A program made the position numbers and the translations under genes. Below the pieces are notes generated by a model. That model did no database searches, was not told where the DNA came from, and saw only the letters and a list, made by a program, of their open reading frames with translations. A DNA stretch of 64,000 nucleotides, taken from the NCBI RefSeq assembly GCF_030272615.1, contig NC_081405.1, positions 572,595,752-572,659,751 on the forward strand, in the 5' to 3' direction. Below are positions 46,065 through 56,306 of the stretch, in pieces. The first letter of the stretch is position 1; the number at the start of each line of letters is the position of its first letter. Origin of the DNA: Cryptomeria japonica (lineage: Eukaryota > Streptophyta > Pinopsida > Cupressales > Cupressaceae).

Positions 46065-47816
46065 AAAATAAAAAAATAAAAAAACAGTGAAAAAGAAGAA
46101 AAATAAAAAAAATAAAAAACAATGAAAAAGAAGAAAAATAAAAAACTGTGGAAAATCAGAAAATACAAAAACAACGAAAACAGAGGAAAAAAATCAAATA
46201 TGAGAAAAAAGTGCAATAAACATAGATGGTGAAAACCTGGCAATAGGCGCTATCTATCAACTAGCTCTTCCATTTATTAGTTCATGCATCCTTCTGATTG
46301 CATTCATTTTCATCAGTGTTGTTCATATTCATAATAAAGCCTTTGTAAATACGCAGGCATCACGAGTGATTTCTCACCATGGTTTGGATCATTGGGTGTA
46401 TCCTAATAATTAAGCTTGGGGCAAAATTTTGCACCTAGTCAAGGGCAAACATTTTCAATCATTTTGAGCTTAATCAAATAGGTAGAACAACTGTTAGCCA
46501 ACACTTGTCGAGTGAAAACTGAGACACAACCAACGTTGCACACAAGATCAATTTGTCAACCATCAAACTATCACATGTCAGTCTAAGTACATCACACACA
46601 TATCAATGGATGATATCTTTTGACTAATGATTTTAACACTTTGGTTCAACCTGTCTATCTTGATTTTCGCTATCATGATTTTCGAGTGACTCGAGGATGT
46701 CTTTGACTAGAGGAACGCGGAAGGAACATGATTTCTTGTCTGTTGTCTGTAAATTAATCATTAATGTGCAAATTTATCTCAGGACATGATCATTGGAGTA
46801 TCATCGAAGACATTTCTGATTTACATATAGAAATGGTTAATACTGCCTGTTTTATGCAAGCAACACTTAGGTCATCTAGGTTCAATTATACCTTGATGCT
46901 TGTGCTAACTTGCAATATCAAAATCCAGGAAAGTAGTTCTCAGATCATCATGGTTCAATTATACCATCGATGTTTGCACTCACTTCCCACATTTTAAAAA
47001 GCTCAATGATGATACAAAGCAATAACCCAGTAACTAGTCCGATCGCATCATTGCATTGCATTTGCATTTAGCTTGCGTTTCATTCTTGCATAGGATCACA
47101 AAAGCTCATCTTATCCAAGGCCAAATCTATCGCAAAAATAATCAATGTGTCATCATAGGTGGATACACAATCAGAACAATGACTCATCTCTCTCCAGATG
47201 TTGTCAACCCAAAGTGAATCTTATGTTATTCCCGCGAATGCACCAACATCAACACATCTAAATCTTCCTGCAACAGGCAACAAAATGTTAGTTCTTTATC
47301 CAATCAATCTTATCAATCGTATCAATTCTATCAATCCATCTCATCTAATCCATGCTATCATGTCTTATACAGGATGTATCCTTCTTGGAACCAGATGTTT
47401 TTATCAAGTCTTATATAGGATATATCGTTCCTGAAACCAGTCGCTTTGATCATCTTTGTCTTATACAGGAGGTGTCATTCCAAAAACTAGACTTGATCTC
47501 AATCTCATCAATCTAATCAATATTATCAATTCAATCAAAATATATCAATCATCACATCAAGAACCACATCAAAGTGATCGAAGAACTCACACTTTCATCA
47601 ATTAACGTTGCAGAAATCAAATCATTTCTAATCGGGAAATCAATTTTGCAAATATCCAAACACTCCAAAGGTCAATTATCTAAATTGATCTCCTGAGGGG
47701 GCATCATCATATCGTAATTTAGCAATCAATGGCTAGGGCATCCCATCGAACCGATATCACATCAACATCATCAATCGAGTTATTCTTTGAATCAATGCGT
47801 TATCACACCTCGCTTC
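46065..47816 (+). other. Long 3' non-coding region of the gypsy element
   Basis: An A-rich block of GAAAAAGAAGAAAAATAAAA-like repeats at 46064-46215 follows the last codon. The rest has no domain-bearing frame. A near-repeat of TTATACAGGA..ATC(C/G)TT(C)TGGAAACCAG-like phrases lies at about 47365-47490. The end (CTGAGGGGGCATCATCATAT at about 47691 to TTGAATC..CTTCAAAG) is homologous, inverted, to 50022-50160. Confidence 0.55.
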
Positions 47817-47830
47817 AAAGAGGGGCAAAA
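47817..47830 (+). other. Polypurine tract of the gypsy element
   Basis: AAAGAGGGGCAAAA immediately before the 3' LTR start TGTATACACC. The same tract occurs inverted at 50008-50021. Confidence 0.8.
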
Positions 47831-48540
47831 TGTATACACCTAAAAATGGTCTCAAGATAATTAATTAAATAAGTAATTATTTAATTAATCCCCCTTCCCA
47901 ATTTAATTGAATTCACTAGCAATTTGATTAAATTCCCCATTCATCTACTTATTAATAAATCTAAGGATTTATTTAATAAGTCCATTTCAATAGTCCCCTT
48001 TGATTAATAATCTAAATTAATTAATCCCCCCCCCCCCCCCCATTCAATTCATTCTTCTATTCCCCTAATTAATTAAAACAAATCAATTTACGAGTTGTTT
48101 AAAGTTAATTAACCTTTTCCTATTATTTGAATTTTTAAATTCAAATTCCCCACATGCCTCCTAATTTATAACTACCCCCTAACCTAACCCATTCCACCTA
48201 ATCCTGGGTTTAACTAACCCTATCCTATCTTGCACATCCTAGCCTCCTTATCCTAACCTCCTATGGGTTGGATATTCTCCCCTTGAGACACATGACACTT
48301 TTGCCATGTCTCTTCCCTTGGACACTTGCCCTCTTGTGAGCAAGATTCCTTGGCACTTGTCACCACAGAGATGACAAGTGTCCCCCCTCCAACCTCTTCT
48401 CCAACCTCCTCCAATTTGACTCTTGATATCTCCAGACTCAATCTTGACCGTTGATTCCTGCCACCTCACCCCTGGCCTTGGAAAACCTATAAATATTCCC
48501 CATTTTGGAGCACAAAGGATCCCATCTCAAGGATTGATAT
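47831..48540 (+). repeat. Truncated 3' LTR of the gypsy element
   Basis: Matches the first about 700 bp of the 5' LTR (TGTATACACCTAAAAATGG to CCATCTCAAGGATTG), with many substitutions, a small insertion (CTAGCAATTTGATTAAATTC near 47917) and a run of about 16 C at 48027-48042. It ends where a second LTR starts at 48541, and the remaining about 400 bp of LTR are missing. Confidence 0.8.
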
Positions 48541-50007
48541 TGTATGCGGGAAAAGTGGTGCAATGAAACAAAAATTATGAAATCATGACTAGTCCACACA
48601 CCAATGGGACTCTTGGTGCAAGTTATGGAGCTATATGGAATAGCTCAACTTCCCAAGGGATGTTTCATTGTTCTCTATCTCACAAGACCCCTTAAGCCAA
48701 TGCCTTTGCTCTCATATCACTGAGTAAAGTGACTTAGGGATGACAATCATGAGAATGAATGATACTTTTGATCAATCTAACATGAATGCAATCCTAATGT
48801 GCATGATATTAAAAGATGAACTAACTAGCATGCGTATGATGATAAGATGAAAGGATTAGTAACAAGACTATCCTAGCATATCATACTAGTCTACCATGAT
48901 TATACAAATAAAGATGATTTGACTATTTCTATCAAAGAGAGGTTAAATGCTATATAAAAATAATTTAGATGCTTAGTAAAATGTCTATAAATTTGATGCT
49001 AAAGACTTGATTCTTTTGAAGAAGGAATGGGCTCTATTTATAGGGAAAATAGGGCAATGAAGGGTCAAGATTGGATGATCCTATCAAGGTTCAGGATTGA
49101 AAGTTATCAATCCATGTTTACAATTCTCACCAATGAAATGGTGACAACTGTCAACAAGAGACTGTTTGAGAGGAGATGTAAGAAGCATTAAATGCTTGAG
49201 AAGACCTCATGGTTACCCTAGGGGGTAAGGGTTAAGGTTAGGTTAAGATTACCTTTTGGATAAAGCTTTTACCCAAAGGATAAACTCTTGTGCAAGGGTT
49301 AAAGGGATAACCAAGGGTAAAGCCATGAATGTTTGATGAGACCCTTGGATTAGATGAAGGTTGAGCTAGGCAAAAAGTCTCTAACCATGCCAAAAGGGTT
49401 AGTTAACCATTAATGGTTTGGAAGACTTTGGGGACAAATTTGTAAGAGTCCTTCCAAATTTGGGGGAACTCAACAAGTTAGCTTGTTGAAGGCATAAAGG
49501 CTTTAATGCCTTTGGAAAAATTTACTCCAAATTTGAGAAATGACATCCTCAAATTTAGGGAAAGGGGATAATTGAAGGGTTTAGGCTAATTGATTAGGAT
49601 TAGATAGGTTCTAGAAGAATCTAAAAAGAGGGTTAGGAGGCATGTGGGAGATGTAGGAGAATGCAAGTGGATGAAGGATAATTTTAATTTAAAATAAATT
49701 GCTTTATTTCAACAAAATAGATGCAAGTGGGGGATTTAAATAAATTAGATTTATTTATTTGAAGTGAATAATTTAATTGAACGTAAATTTAATTAAAAGG
49801 AGAGAGAAGGGATTAAATAAAATGATTTATTCAATTAAATGACATGAAAGACTTAAGTGAATTTAAATAAATAAATTGAATAATTTATTTAATCAAATAG
49901 AGGAATGTGGATGATTTAATTAAATTAGATTTAACTAAATAGAGGAATGAGAATAAAATGAACATTAAATATTCATTTAGGAAAGTGGTCATTTTTATAC
50001 GTCTACA
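48541..50007 (-). mobile_element. 3' LTR (1,467 bp) of a second gypsy element, minus strand
   Basis: On the plus strand it starts TGTATGCGGG and ends GTCTACA (TG..CA). Read on the minus strand it begins TGTAGACGTATAAAAATG and is directly preceded by a gypsy polypurine tract (50008-50021 inverted), so it is a 3' LTR with its internal domain to the right. A motif series of ATTTAATTAAATTT(A/G)-like words occupies 49680-49980. No second LTR copy was found, so the element is 5'-truncated. Confidence 0.75.
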
Positions 50008-50021
50008 TTTTGCCCCTCTTT
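50008..50021 (-). other. Polypurine tract of the minus-strand gypsy element
   Basis: On the minus strand this reads AAAGAGGGGCAAAA, identical to the tract at 47817-47830, and abuts the LTR start TGTAGACG. Confidence 0.8.
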
Positions 50022-51195
50022 GAAGTGACATGTCTGCACATGTTGATTCAAAGAAAATTGATGTGTTGCCAAAATTTGATTGGTGTGATATCGTGTGTCG
50101 ATATTATCGATTTCGTGCCATAGATTTGATAAATGGTATTGATGATGCCCCCTCGGGAGATGAATCAAAAAATTGAAAGTTGGTTGTTGTTGATATTTGT
50201 TGTATATTTAAGCGCATTTTAGAATTTTGTTTGTGTTGAATGCGTGCTAATTGATTCATCTCCCGATAATGATGTTTTCTAGGGTTATAAGCGAGAGCAT
50301 GAGAAAAATACATGCCCCTCCTACTAATCCTAATTTCCTTTTACCCTATAAAAAGGTGAAAAGTGATTTTATTTGCATCATTTGTGCTTGTTGACTTTTG
50401 GAGATAGTGACAGTTGGAGAGTGACAAAATGTTGGTTCCCTATGCTTCACACCGATTCGAGCACGTTCATCGATACTGGAGGCCTGCCACATATGGTCCA
50501 CCTATAAGTCATCTAAATTTTGCCCCTTTTGCTTTTTGTTTGGTCGATTTTGAGCACATTTTTCATTTTTTGTTGTCATATTTTCACGTGTTAACGCATT
50601 GGGGGGGGGGGGTGTTGGGTAGTGCGTAGCAGGTTTAGGCTAGCGCATGGGGGTAGGATAGCGCATAACGAGAAAAGGGTAGCGCATAGAGTAGACCTAG
50701 CGCATAGGGGAAAGATGGTGGTGCATGGGTGGAATAGGGTAGCGCATAGGGTAAGTCTAGTGCGTAGGGTAAAGTTTACAGCACATAGCTGAGTTTAGCT
50801 AGTGCATAGGGAAGATGTCTTAGCGTGTGGGCAAAAAATACAGTGATTTAGGAGGAAAATATGATGTTGCGGGGTAAAATTAGAGGAAGGGAGATAGGTT
50901 GGGGTGAGTAGGTGTCTGCCAAGTGTTCCTGGATGGGTGTGGTAGCCAATCTTTGTGTCTGTTGTGCAGATGTGTGATTTTTTGATAGATTTTGAATTTG
51001 TCTTTGTTGTTGAATTTCCAAGCTGAGTGATTGAATGATGATCCTGATTGTCTTTTGTTTTAGATCTTTGATTTTTTTTTTGTCGTGAATATGATGTCCG
51101 ATAGGAGTTCTGATATGGTTCCTGATATGAGTCTTGTGATATGGATTTTGATTTCTTGATATGGATTTGAGTTGATTTCTCGATATGGATTTGAT
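50022..51195 (-). other. 3' internal non-coding region of the minus-strand gypsy element
   Basis: 50022-50160 is similar, inverted, to 47690-47816 of the first gypsy element (including the CCCCCTC..GGGAGATGAATC block). 50590-50840 carries the AGCGCATAGGG repeat cluster. A run of about 10 G occurs at 50602-50612. A 166-codon minus-strand frame at 50795-51295 is low-complexity Ile/Lys/Ser-rich, created by the repeats, and not called as a gene. Confidence 0.55.
50600..50840. repeat. Degenerate TAGCGCATAGGG repeat cluster
   Basis: About nine copies of a TAGCGCATAGGG-like word (variants TAGTGCGTAGGG, TAGCGCATGGGG, GGTGCATGGG) are spaced roughly 25-30 bp, each followed by a purine-rich stretch. 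They lie inside the internal region of the minus-strand gypsy element. Confidence 0.7.
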
Positions 51196-51706
51196 AGATA
51201 AAACTTGATTTGATTTGGATTTGTTTCAAGTTGATATGAATTTCAATTTTGACATGGGTTGGATTTTCTGATATGAAACTTGATTTGATTTTCATTGTTT
51301 CAAGTTGATATGAAATTTTTGATTGGATATGGGTTCGATTTCTGATATGAAACTTGATTTGATTTTCATTGTTTCAAGTTGATATGAAATTTGTGATTGG
51401 ATATGGGTTTGATTTCTGATATGAAACTTGATTTGATTTTCGTTGTTTCAAGTTGATATGAAATTTTTTATTGGATATGGGTTTGATTTCTGATATGAAA
51501 CTTGATTTGATTTTCGTTGTTTCAAGTTGATATGAAATTTGTGATTGGATATGGGTTTGATTTTTTATATGAAACTTGATTTGATTTTCGTTGTTTCAAG
51601 TTGATATGGAATTTGTGATTGGATATGGGTTCGATTTCTTATATGAAACTAGATTTGATTTTCATTGTTTCAAGTTGATATGGAATTTGTGATTGGATAT
51701 ATCAAA
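51196..51706. repeat. 74-bp tandem repeat, about 6.9 copies
   Basis: Units starting GATATGAAACTTGATTTGAT begin at 51270, 51344, 51418, 51492, 51566 and 51640, exactly 74 bp apart, with a more diverged unit from about 51196. Each unit also contains GTTTCAAGTTGATATG(A/G)AAT and GATTGGATATGGGTT. The units are nearly identical in the middle and degrade at the edges. Confidence 0.9.
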
Positions 51707-51750
51707 TTTGATGTGGGAATTGATATTTGGACATGTTATGTTTGTTACAG

Positions 51751-51987
51751 GAGTGGCTTGGGGTTCTTCAGTTGCGAGAGCGATTTTTGAGGCCATGGTC
51801 TCTGATTCCATGATTGACATAGGCAGATAGAGATATTATTGAGAGACGTGGGTTGTCCTCTTTGTTGGACATGCCTCGGTATATCATTAACTGAGGTTTA
51901 CTGACAACATTGGTAGAGAGGTGGCATAGTGACATCAACACTTTTCACTTAGCTACGAGTGAGATTATAGTCACTCCAGAGGACTGT
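51751..51987 (+). pseudogene. Plant mobile domain (PMD) fragment, antisense within the gypsy element
   Basis: One frame, 51751-51987, reads WLGVLQLRERFLRPW, then a region with stops (TGA 51811, TAG 51820, TGA 51892), GLSSLLDMPRY, and LVERWHSDINTFHLATSEI followed by VTPED. The string LVERW..(D/E)TxTFHL..GE(M/I).(I/V)T..D is the signature of the plant mobile domain, found in MAIN/MAIL1-type proteins and in plant transposons. TTTGTTACAG just before 51751 resembles a splice acceptor. The frame is opposite to the gypsy element in which it lies, the arrangement of the antisense ORFs known from Tat-lineage elements. Three stops make it non-functional, and the domain is cut at 51987 by unrelated sequence. 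Confidence 0.75.
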
Positions 51988-52285
51988 TATCTAAATTGTC
52001 ATCTGAAGTTTATTAAACTGTTGTACGAGGTTATATCTCTGTCAGTCCAGAGTTGTCTTCTTGCATGTATTTTCTAGATCTCTCATGTTTGCTTGGTCAA
52101 TTCACCCGATATCAGTCATTTTGTGCTTAGGTTGTCTTCTTGGTTCTCTCGGTTAAGTAATCTTCTGTCAAAATGGATTCTAGAACTAGACATCCAAGAT
52201 TTTCAAGTATTCATCTTCAACAAGTTCAAGATCTAACATCTCAAAGTGCATTATCAACTTCTTTGATAAACTGATCACTCAAAAC
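51988..52285 (+). repeat. Duplicate of the gypsy leader segment 38190-38492
   Basis: About 300 bp closely match the leader of the first gypsy element in the same orientation (TATCTAAATTGTCATCTG, then AGTCCAGAGTTGTCTTC, AAAATGGATTCT and AACTAGACATCC). It joins the PMD fragment abruptly at about 51987, so it is a piece of another related element or a rearrangement product. Confidence 0.8.
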
Positions 52286-52549
52286 ATATTTTCTTTCTTA
52301 AGAGAGTAATAAGGAGCATGCATCTAAATAAACCAATGTTGAAGGTCTTCAATCAAGCAAATTACAAAGAGGAAAAGTAATTGTATATAGGATAATGCAA
52401 AGAATACCATATGTGGCAATTTTTTATAAATACAAATGGATCACATAATTGATTCTAAGTTGTTTTCCTATTTCTTACTTCAAAAGTTCTTGATTTGGTG
52501 TCATCTACCAAAGTTATTGTTAAATTTTGATCGTATATATGGGCATAAT
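52286..52549. other. Unassigned spacer before the non-autonomous element
   Basis: AT-rich, no feature recognised. The last bases before the next LTR, 52531-52548 TCGTATATATGGGCATAA, recur at 55466-55483 on the far side of the element. Confidence 0.4.
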
Positions 52550-52865
52550 TGTTAGAGTTATCATGTATTAGATAATAATTGTTTTTTTAATTATTAGTCT
52601 ATTATCCTCTACACAAGCTAAACTTAGGCATTTAATAATATCATAGGCATTTAATAAATACACTTTATCCCTTCAGGGTTTCTTTAGGGTTGTTAATCTC
52701 CTTTTATAAAGATTGTATTGTACTTTTTTATTGATTCTCTCTCTGAATGATAATCTTTTTCTTCAGAGCCATTATTGCTTTTTTGCCTCCATTCTTCTCT
52801 TGTGACAGGTATTTTTCTTGTAGGTGTTCTTAGGATCTTTGAAGTTGTATTTCTCAATTTCTTCA
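52550..52865 (+). repeat. 5' LTR of the non-autonomous element
   Basis: TGTTAGAGTTATCATG to TTTCTTCA (TG..CA), 316 bp. It contains CCTTTTATAAAGATTG, a plausible TATA region, and ends directly at the PBS. It matches 55128-55467 with substitutions; the 3' copy has about 25 extra bases near 55230. Confidence 0.85.
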
Positions 52866-52879
52866 TGGTATCATAGCTC
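52866..52879 (+). other. PBS of the non-autonomous element
   Basis: TGGTATCATAGCTC, one base off the standard TGGTATCAGAGCTC, directly after the 5' LTR. Confidence 0.8.
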
Positions 52880-55127
52880 AGATTTGTTGCTGCCCATTCT
52901 TGATTTTTTAGAAGATTTTTTGAGGCTAGGGTTTCAAGTTTTTTTAGAGCTTTGTATTTGGATCTGGGGTGCTTCTTTATTTTTGGGCATTTTGGGCTCA
53001 AACGGACCTCACCATTGACCTCAAAACACCCAAAAACCCCCATTTTCATATAAAATTTGTCCAATTTGGACAACTTTAGCCTCTAGAAAAAAAAATTGAT
53101 TTTTCCCAATTTTGGGCATAACTCGAAATTCAATAAAAAAATTATTAATTTTTTTTTTGGGGGGTAGTTTTATGGCATACCCAGGGCGAAATAAAAAACT
53201 TGTAAATTTTTTTTTGCAAAGCAAATGGGGGAGGGGGGCCTTTGCTGATCCGTACGGCCTACAATACACCCCCCCCCCTTCGTGCTCCCTCCGGTTGCAG
53301 CAAGGCCGACAATTTTTGTTGGGCCCCCGTTGCCCACCTGCTCAGTCGCCTCTTGCCCATCGCCTTCCAGCCCCTAGCTCCCACCTCCCAGCCGTCGTCA
53401 CTACTGAGGCCCCCACCCATCGGATTTTTTTTCCAGAAGCTCTTTTCTCGATGCCTGACAATATTTTCTGGCAATGTTTTTTTTGACTGACGATCCCTTT
53501 TTGATAGGTGGTATTTTATCCAGCAGCCGTCAAATTTTTTCGGCGACATTTTTTTTTCAGGCGTGTTTTTCAGGCAACATTTTTTTTTTCCAACAAGCAG
53601 GGAATATTCTAGGAACATTTTATTGACGTTAGCATGACAGCAGTATGGACAACTTTGCATGGCCCCTGAGACCCTCTTTGTGGCCTAAAAGAGGGTTTTT
53701 TTTTTTTTTTCTTTTTTTCTTTTGGACATAACTTGGGCATACGATATCGTTTTTTGGTAAACGAGATATCGTCGGAAAGATGGTTTCGTCTACCTTCCAG
53801 ATTTGTGGGTTTTATCACCTAATTTTGTTGCTGGTACATTCTATAGCCATTTGAAGTCAAAAGGTGTTGTTTTCTGTCCCGAGCTCATATCTTTTAGCCA
53901 ATTTCTCCATTTTTTGCGATTCTAGTGGCGTTGGGACGGTGTTTCAGAGCTCTTCACAACCATCCATGCAACTTTTCCAGATTTTGCTCCAGGTACATTT
54001 TATTTAGTCTTTTGTGTTTTCACACTCTAGTGAGTTACTTGGACATATGAGATCGTGGAAGCTTCTCGTTTGCGTGGGATGACTTGTTTTTGGCTATTCT
54101 TCATGTATTTCCAGCCTTTTGTCTTCTTTGAGCATTGTATACATTATTTTTGTAAGAATTTTCCTTTTTGCAAACACACTAAGATAAAGTGCCACTATGC
54201 CTTGCATGCTTGGGATCTTGCACATCTTGTGCCTTATTGTACTCGCACTCCATTATAAAGTGCCATGGGGGGGGTTTTATGTTTGCCTTTGTTTGCCATC
54301 TACATTTTTTTGCGTGAGTGTTCCTTCCACGACACTAGCTTTTATATGTGTTTGTACTTTCTGCTGCACTCTCGACGTTCCTGGTTCTTCGTCATGCAGT
54401 TTTTCTTGGCATTCAGTTTTAGTGTACCTGACACCTCTCCCTTGTCAGCACTATGGGGGAGTTTCACCTGTTGGTTGTTGGTTCTAATGCTTCCTTGGTT
54501 CGTTGGAGTGAGCTATGTATTCAATATTTGTTCCTATTTACTAGGCAGATGCAGTGGCTGGTTACCTATCTATTTCAGTGAGATGGATCATTTACCATAT
54601 GGACACTCTTTAATTCCTATTTTTGGAGGCAATATTCCATCTTCGATTCATCAGCTCTTCAGAATTTGGTGTTTTTTTTCCATCTGTATCTTCGAGTTCA
54701 GTTGTTTGCCTTTGTTTGCCATCTGATTTGAGTAGTGTTATTTGAGGGCACTCATGCATATTGCAGTCTTCTCTACCTGATCATCTTCTATTTCAGTGGA
54801 GGTTCTTAAGATCGACAGTTATTCTTCGATAATGTTTGCAGCTTCATGCTTCAGTGGTGTTTTCATGTTTATCCTTTGTTCCTTTTTTCTGGGACATTTC
54901 CTAGTTTGGAGGCTTCTTAATCCTTCACTAGCCTTCATCTCTTTTTGGAGTAGAGTTTTTTCCCATGAGGTTTTCTCTATTTCTCTGCTTTACAAAGATC
55001 TTTTGTACTTGGGTACCTCGTTAGGCCTAGTTGTCGGGATCCATTGTTACTTTCATGCATTTTTTTACATGCATTTTTTAGTCCTTAGTTGTTTTTAGCT
55101 ACTCCCTAAGTTCATCTTAAGGGGGGG
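52880..55127 (+). other. Internal region of the non-autonomous element, non-coding
   Basis: T-rich sequence with homopolymers (C at about 53268-53278, T runs at 53698-53720) and leader-like phrases such as GGGCATAACTCG and CGAGATATCGTCGGAAAGATGG, similar in style to other copia leaders. Open frames up to 153 codons (for example 54265-54726) are hydrophobic, Phe/Cys-rich translations of T-rich DNA, with no gag, zinc knuckle, DSG, DD35E or YVDD motif. The region ends in a purine tract (AAGGGGGGG, 55119-55127). Confidence 0.65.
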
Positions 55128-55467
55128 TGTTAGAGTTATCATGTATTAACTAATAATTATTTTTTTAATTATTAGTCTATTATCCTCTACACTTAAGCTA
55201 AACTTAGGCATTTAATAATATGGTAGGTATTTAATAATTATGTTAATTATTAAATACACTTTATCCCTTTAGGGTTTCTTTAGGGTTGCACACCTTCAGG
55301 GTCGCTAATATCCTTTTATAAGGATTGTATTGTACTTTTTTGTTGATTCCCTCTCTTAATGATAATCTTTTTCTTCAAAGCCATTATTGCTTTTTTGCTT
55401 CCATTCTTCTCTTGTGATAGGTATTTTGCTTGCAGGTGTTCTTGGGATCTCTAAAGTTGTATTTCTC
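55128..55467 (+). repeat. 3' LTR of the non-autonomous element, terminally truncated
   Basis: TGTTAGAGTTATCATG to GTATTTCTC. Compared with the 5' LTR it lacks the last about 10 bp and continues straight into TCGTATATATGGGCATAA, the flanking direct repeat. Confidence 0.8.
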
Positions 55468-55483
55468 GTATATATGGGCATAA

Positions 55484-56306
55484 CAAAGAGGCAATCGTTG
55501 ATCTTGATAGGTTAAAAGAAGATATATGGCTTGTGTGTGTTTAGAGGACCTTTTAGAAGATGAAAGTAAGGTTTCATACTATTGGCTAAAATCAAACTTA
55601 CAATGAGTCATGGTTAGTTGGACCCTCCAATCACCACTATGATAAAAAAATTACACTTGATGTCAATTTCACACTTACATATTTTGCTTTTGGTAATGAC
55701 AAAGCATTAATCAGTATTTGGTTTGAAAATCAACACATTTTATTCAAACAATAGTGTGATGTGTTGACATCTACACAACACACTATGTCCTGATAATTTT
55801 TTAAAATTAAATTAGAATATTCTACGTACTTTGTCCTTGACGCATGTTGTAGCAACCAAACATATGTTTAATAGATTCCCTCACCATTTGACCAAACAAA
55901 ACCTTCTTTCTCCTTCATTCTCACAACTCTTACACATTTATTGCTCATTTCACTCTTTCTTTATTTCTCATAGTGAAGCTTTATCAAAATATTCTTCTGT
56001 CTTTAAAGCATCAACAACAATCAAGACTTTTCTCATCTTCCAAAATGTCATGTCTATCAGATTGTCTCGAGAGAGGATCCACAAGCTATTGGTAATGCTC
56101 TCTTTTATTGTCTTTTACAAAGTTGTCTATACATCTTTTATTTAGCATGATAGAAATTTTCCTCCACAACAAGGTTTGTTTCTACCACACATCCATTTAT
56201 TTCATGTCTATTATTTGGATTATCTATTTTTTATCTTGTTTGGGGGTGTGTGCAGGATCATGAGGGTCCAAAAATTGGCAACAGGGAAATAAACAAATTT
56301 TAAACT
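55484..56306. other. Unassigned spacer before the second copia element
   Basis: No recognisable gene. A 104-codon frame at 55831-56145 has no domain. The last five bases, AAACT, are the left target duplication of the next element. Confidence 0.35.

Larger units (their letters stand above)
35606..48540 (+). mobile_element. Decayed Ty3/gypsy element of Tat/Ogre type, about 12.9 kb
   Basis: 5' LTR, PBS, a 2.2-kb leader, gag, protease, reverse transcriptase, two RNase H domains, integrase, a long 3' non-coding stretch, polypurine tract and a truncated 3' LTR in the expected order on the plus strand. The gypsy order (integrase after RNase H) and a second, archaeal-type RNase H after the classical one are hallmarks of the Tat/Ogre lineage. 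All coding parts carry stops, frameshifts or catalytic losses. The LTRs differ at many positions, so it is much older than the copia at 23660. The 3' LTR stops at 48540, where another LTR begins. Confidence 0.9.
52550..55467 (+). mobile_element. Non-autonomous copia-type LTR element (about 2.9 kb) without gag-pol
   Basis: A 316-bp 5' LTR, a PBS of copia type, a 2.2-kb internal region with no recognisable retroelement protein, a G-rich purine tract and a 3' LTR. It is flanked by a 17-18 bp direct repeat instead of a 5-bp one, and the 3' LTR lacks the final about 10 bp found in the 5' LTR (AATTTCTTCA). Such coding-less LTR elements depend on proteins of an autonomous relative; none with similar LTRs is in the window. 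Confidence 0.8.

Noticed and set aside
48027-48042. A poly-C run, with similar C or G runs at 53268 and 50602
   Set aside because: Considered as a G-quadruplex or regulatory tract, but single homopolymers of this kind are common in LTR DNA and prone to sequencing error.
50795-51295. A 166-codon minus-strand frame
   Set aside because: Ile/Lys/Ser/Gln-rich repeats created by the GATATG tandem words; it ends within the 74-bp repeat.
51196-51706. CRISPR-like array
   Set aside because: The 74-bp units are continuous tandem repeats without variable spacers, and the context is a plant retroelement.
54265-54726. A 153-codon open frame in the non-autonomous element
   Set aside because: Translation is Phe/Cys/Leu-rich, as expected from T-rich DNA; no retroelement or host domain is visible, and overlapping frames in the same stretch are equally open.
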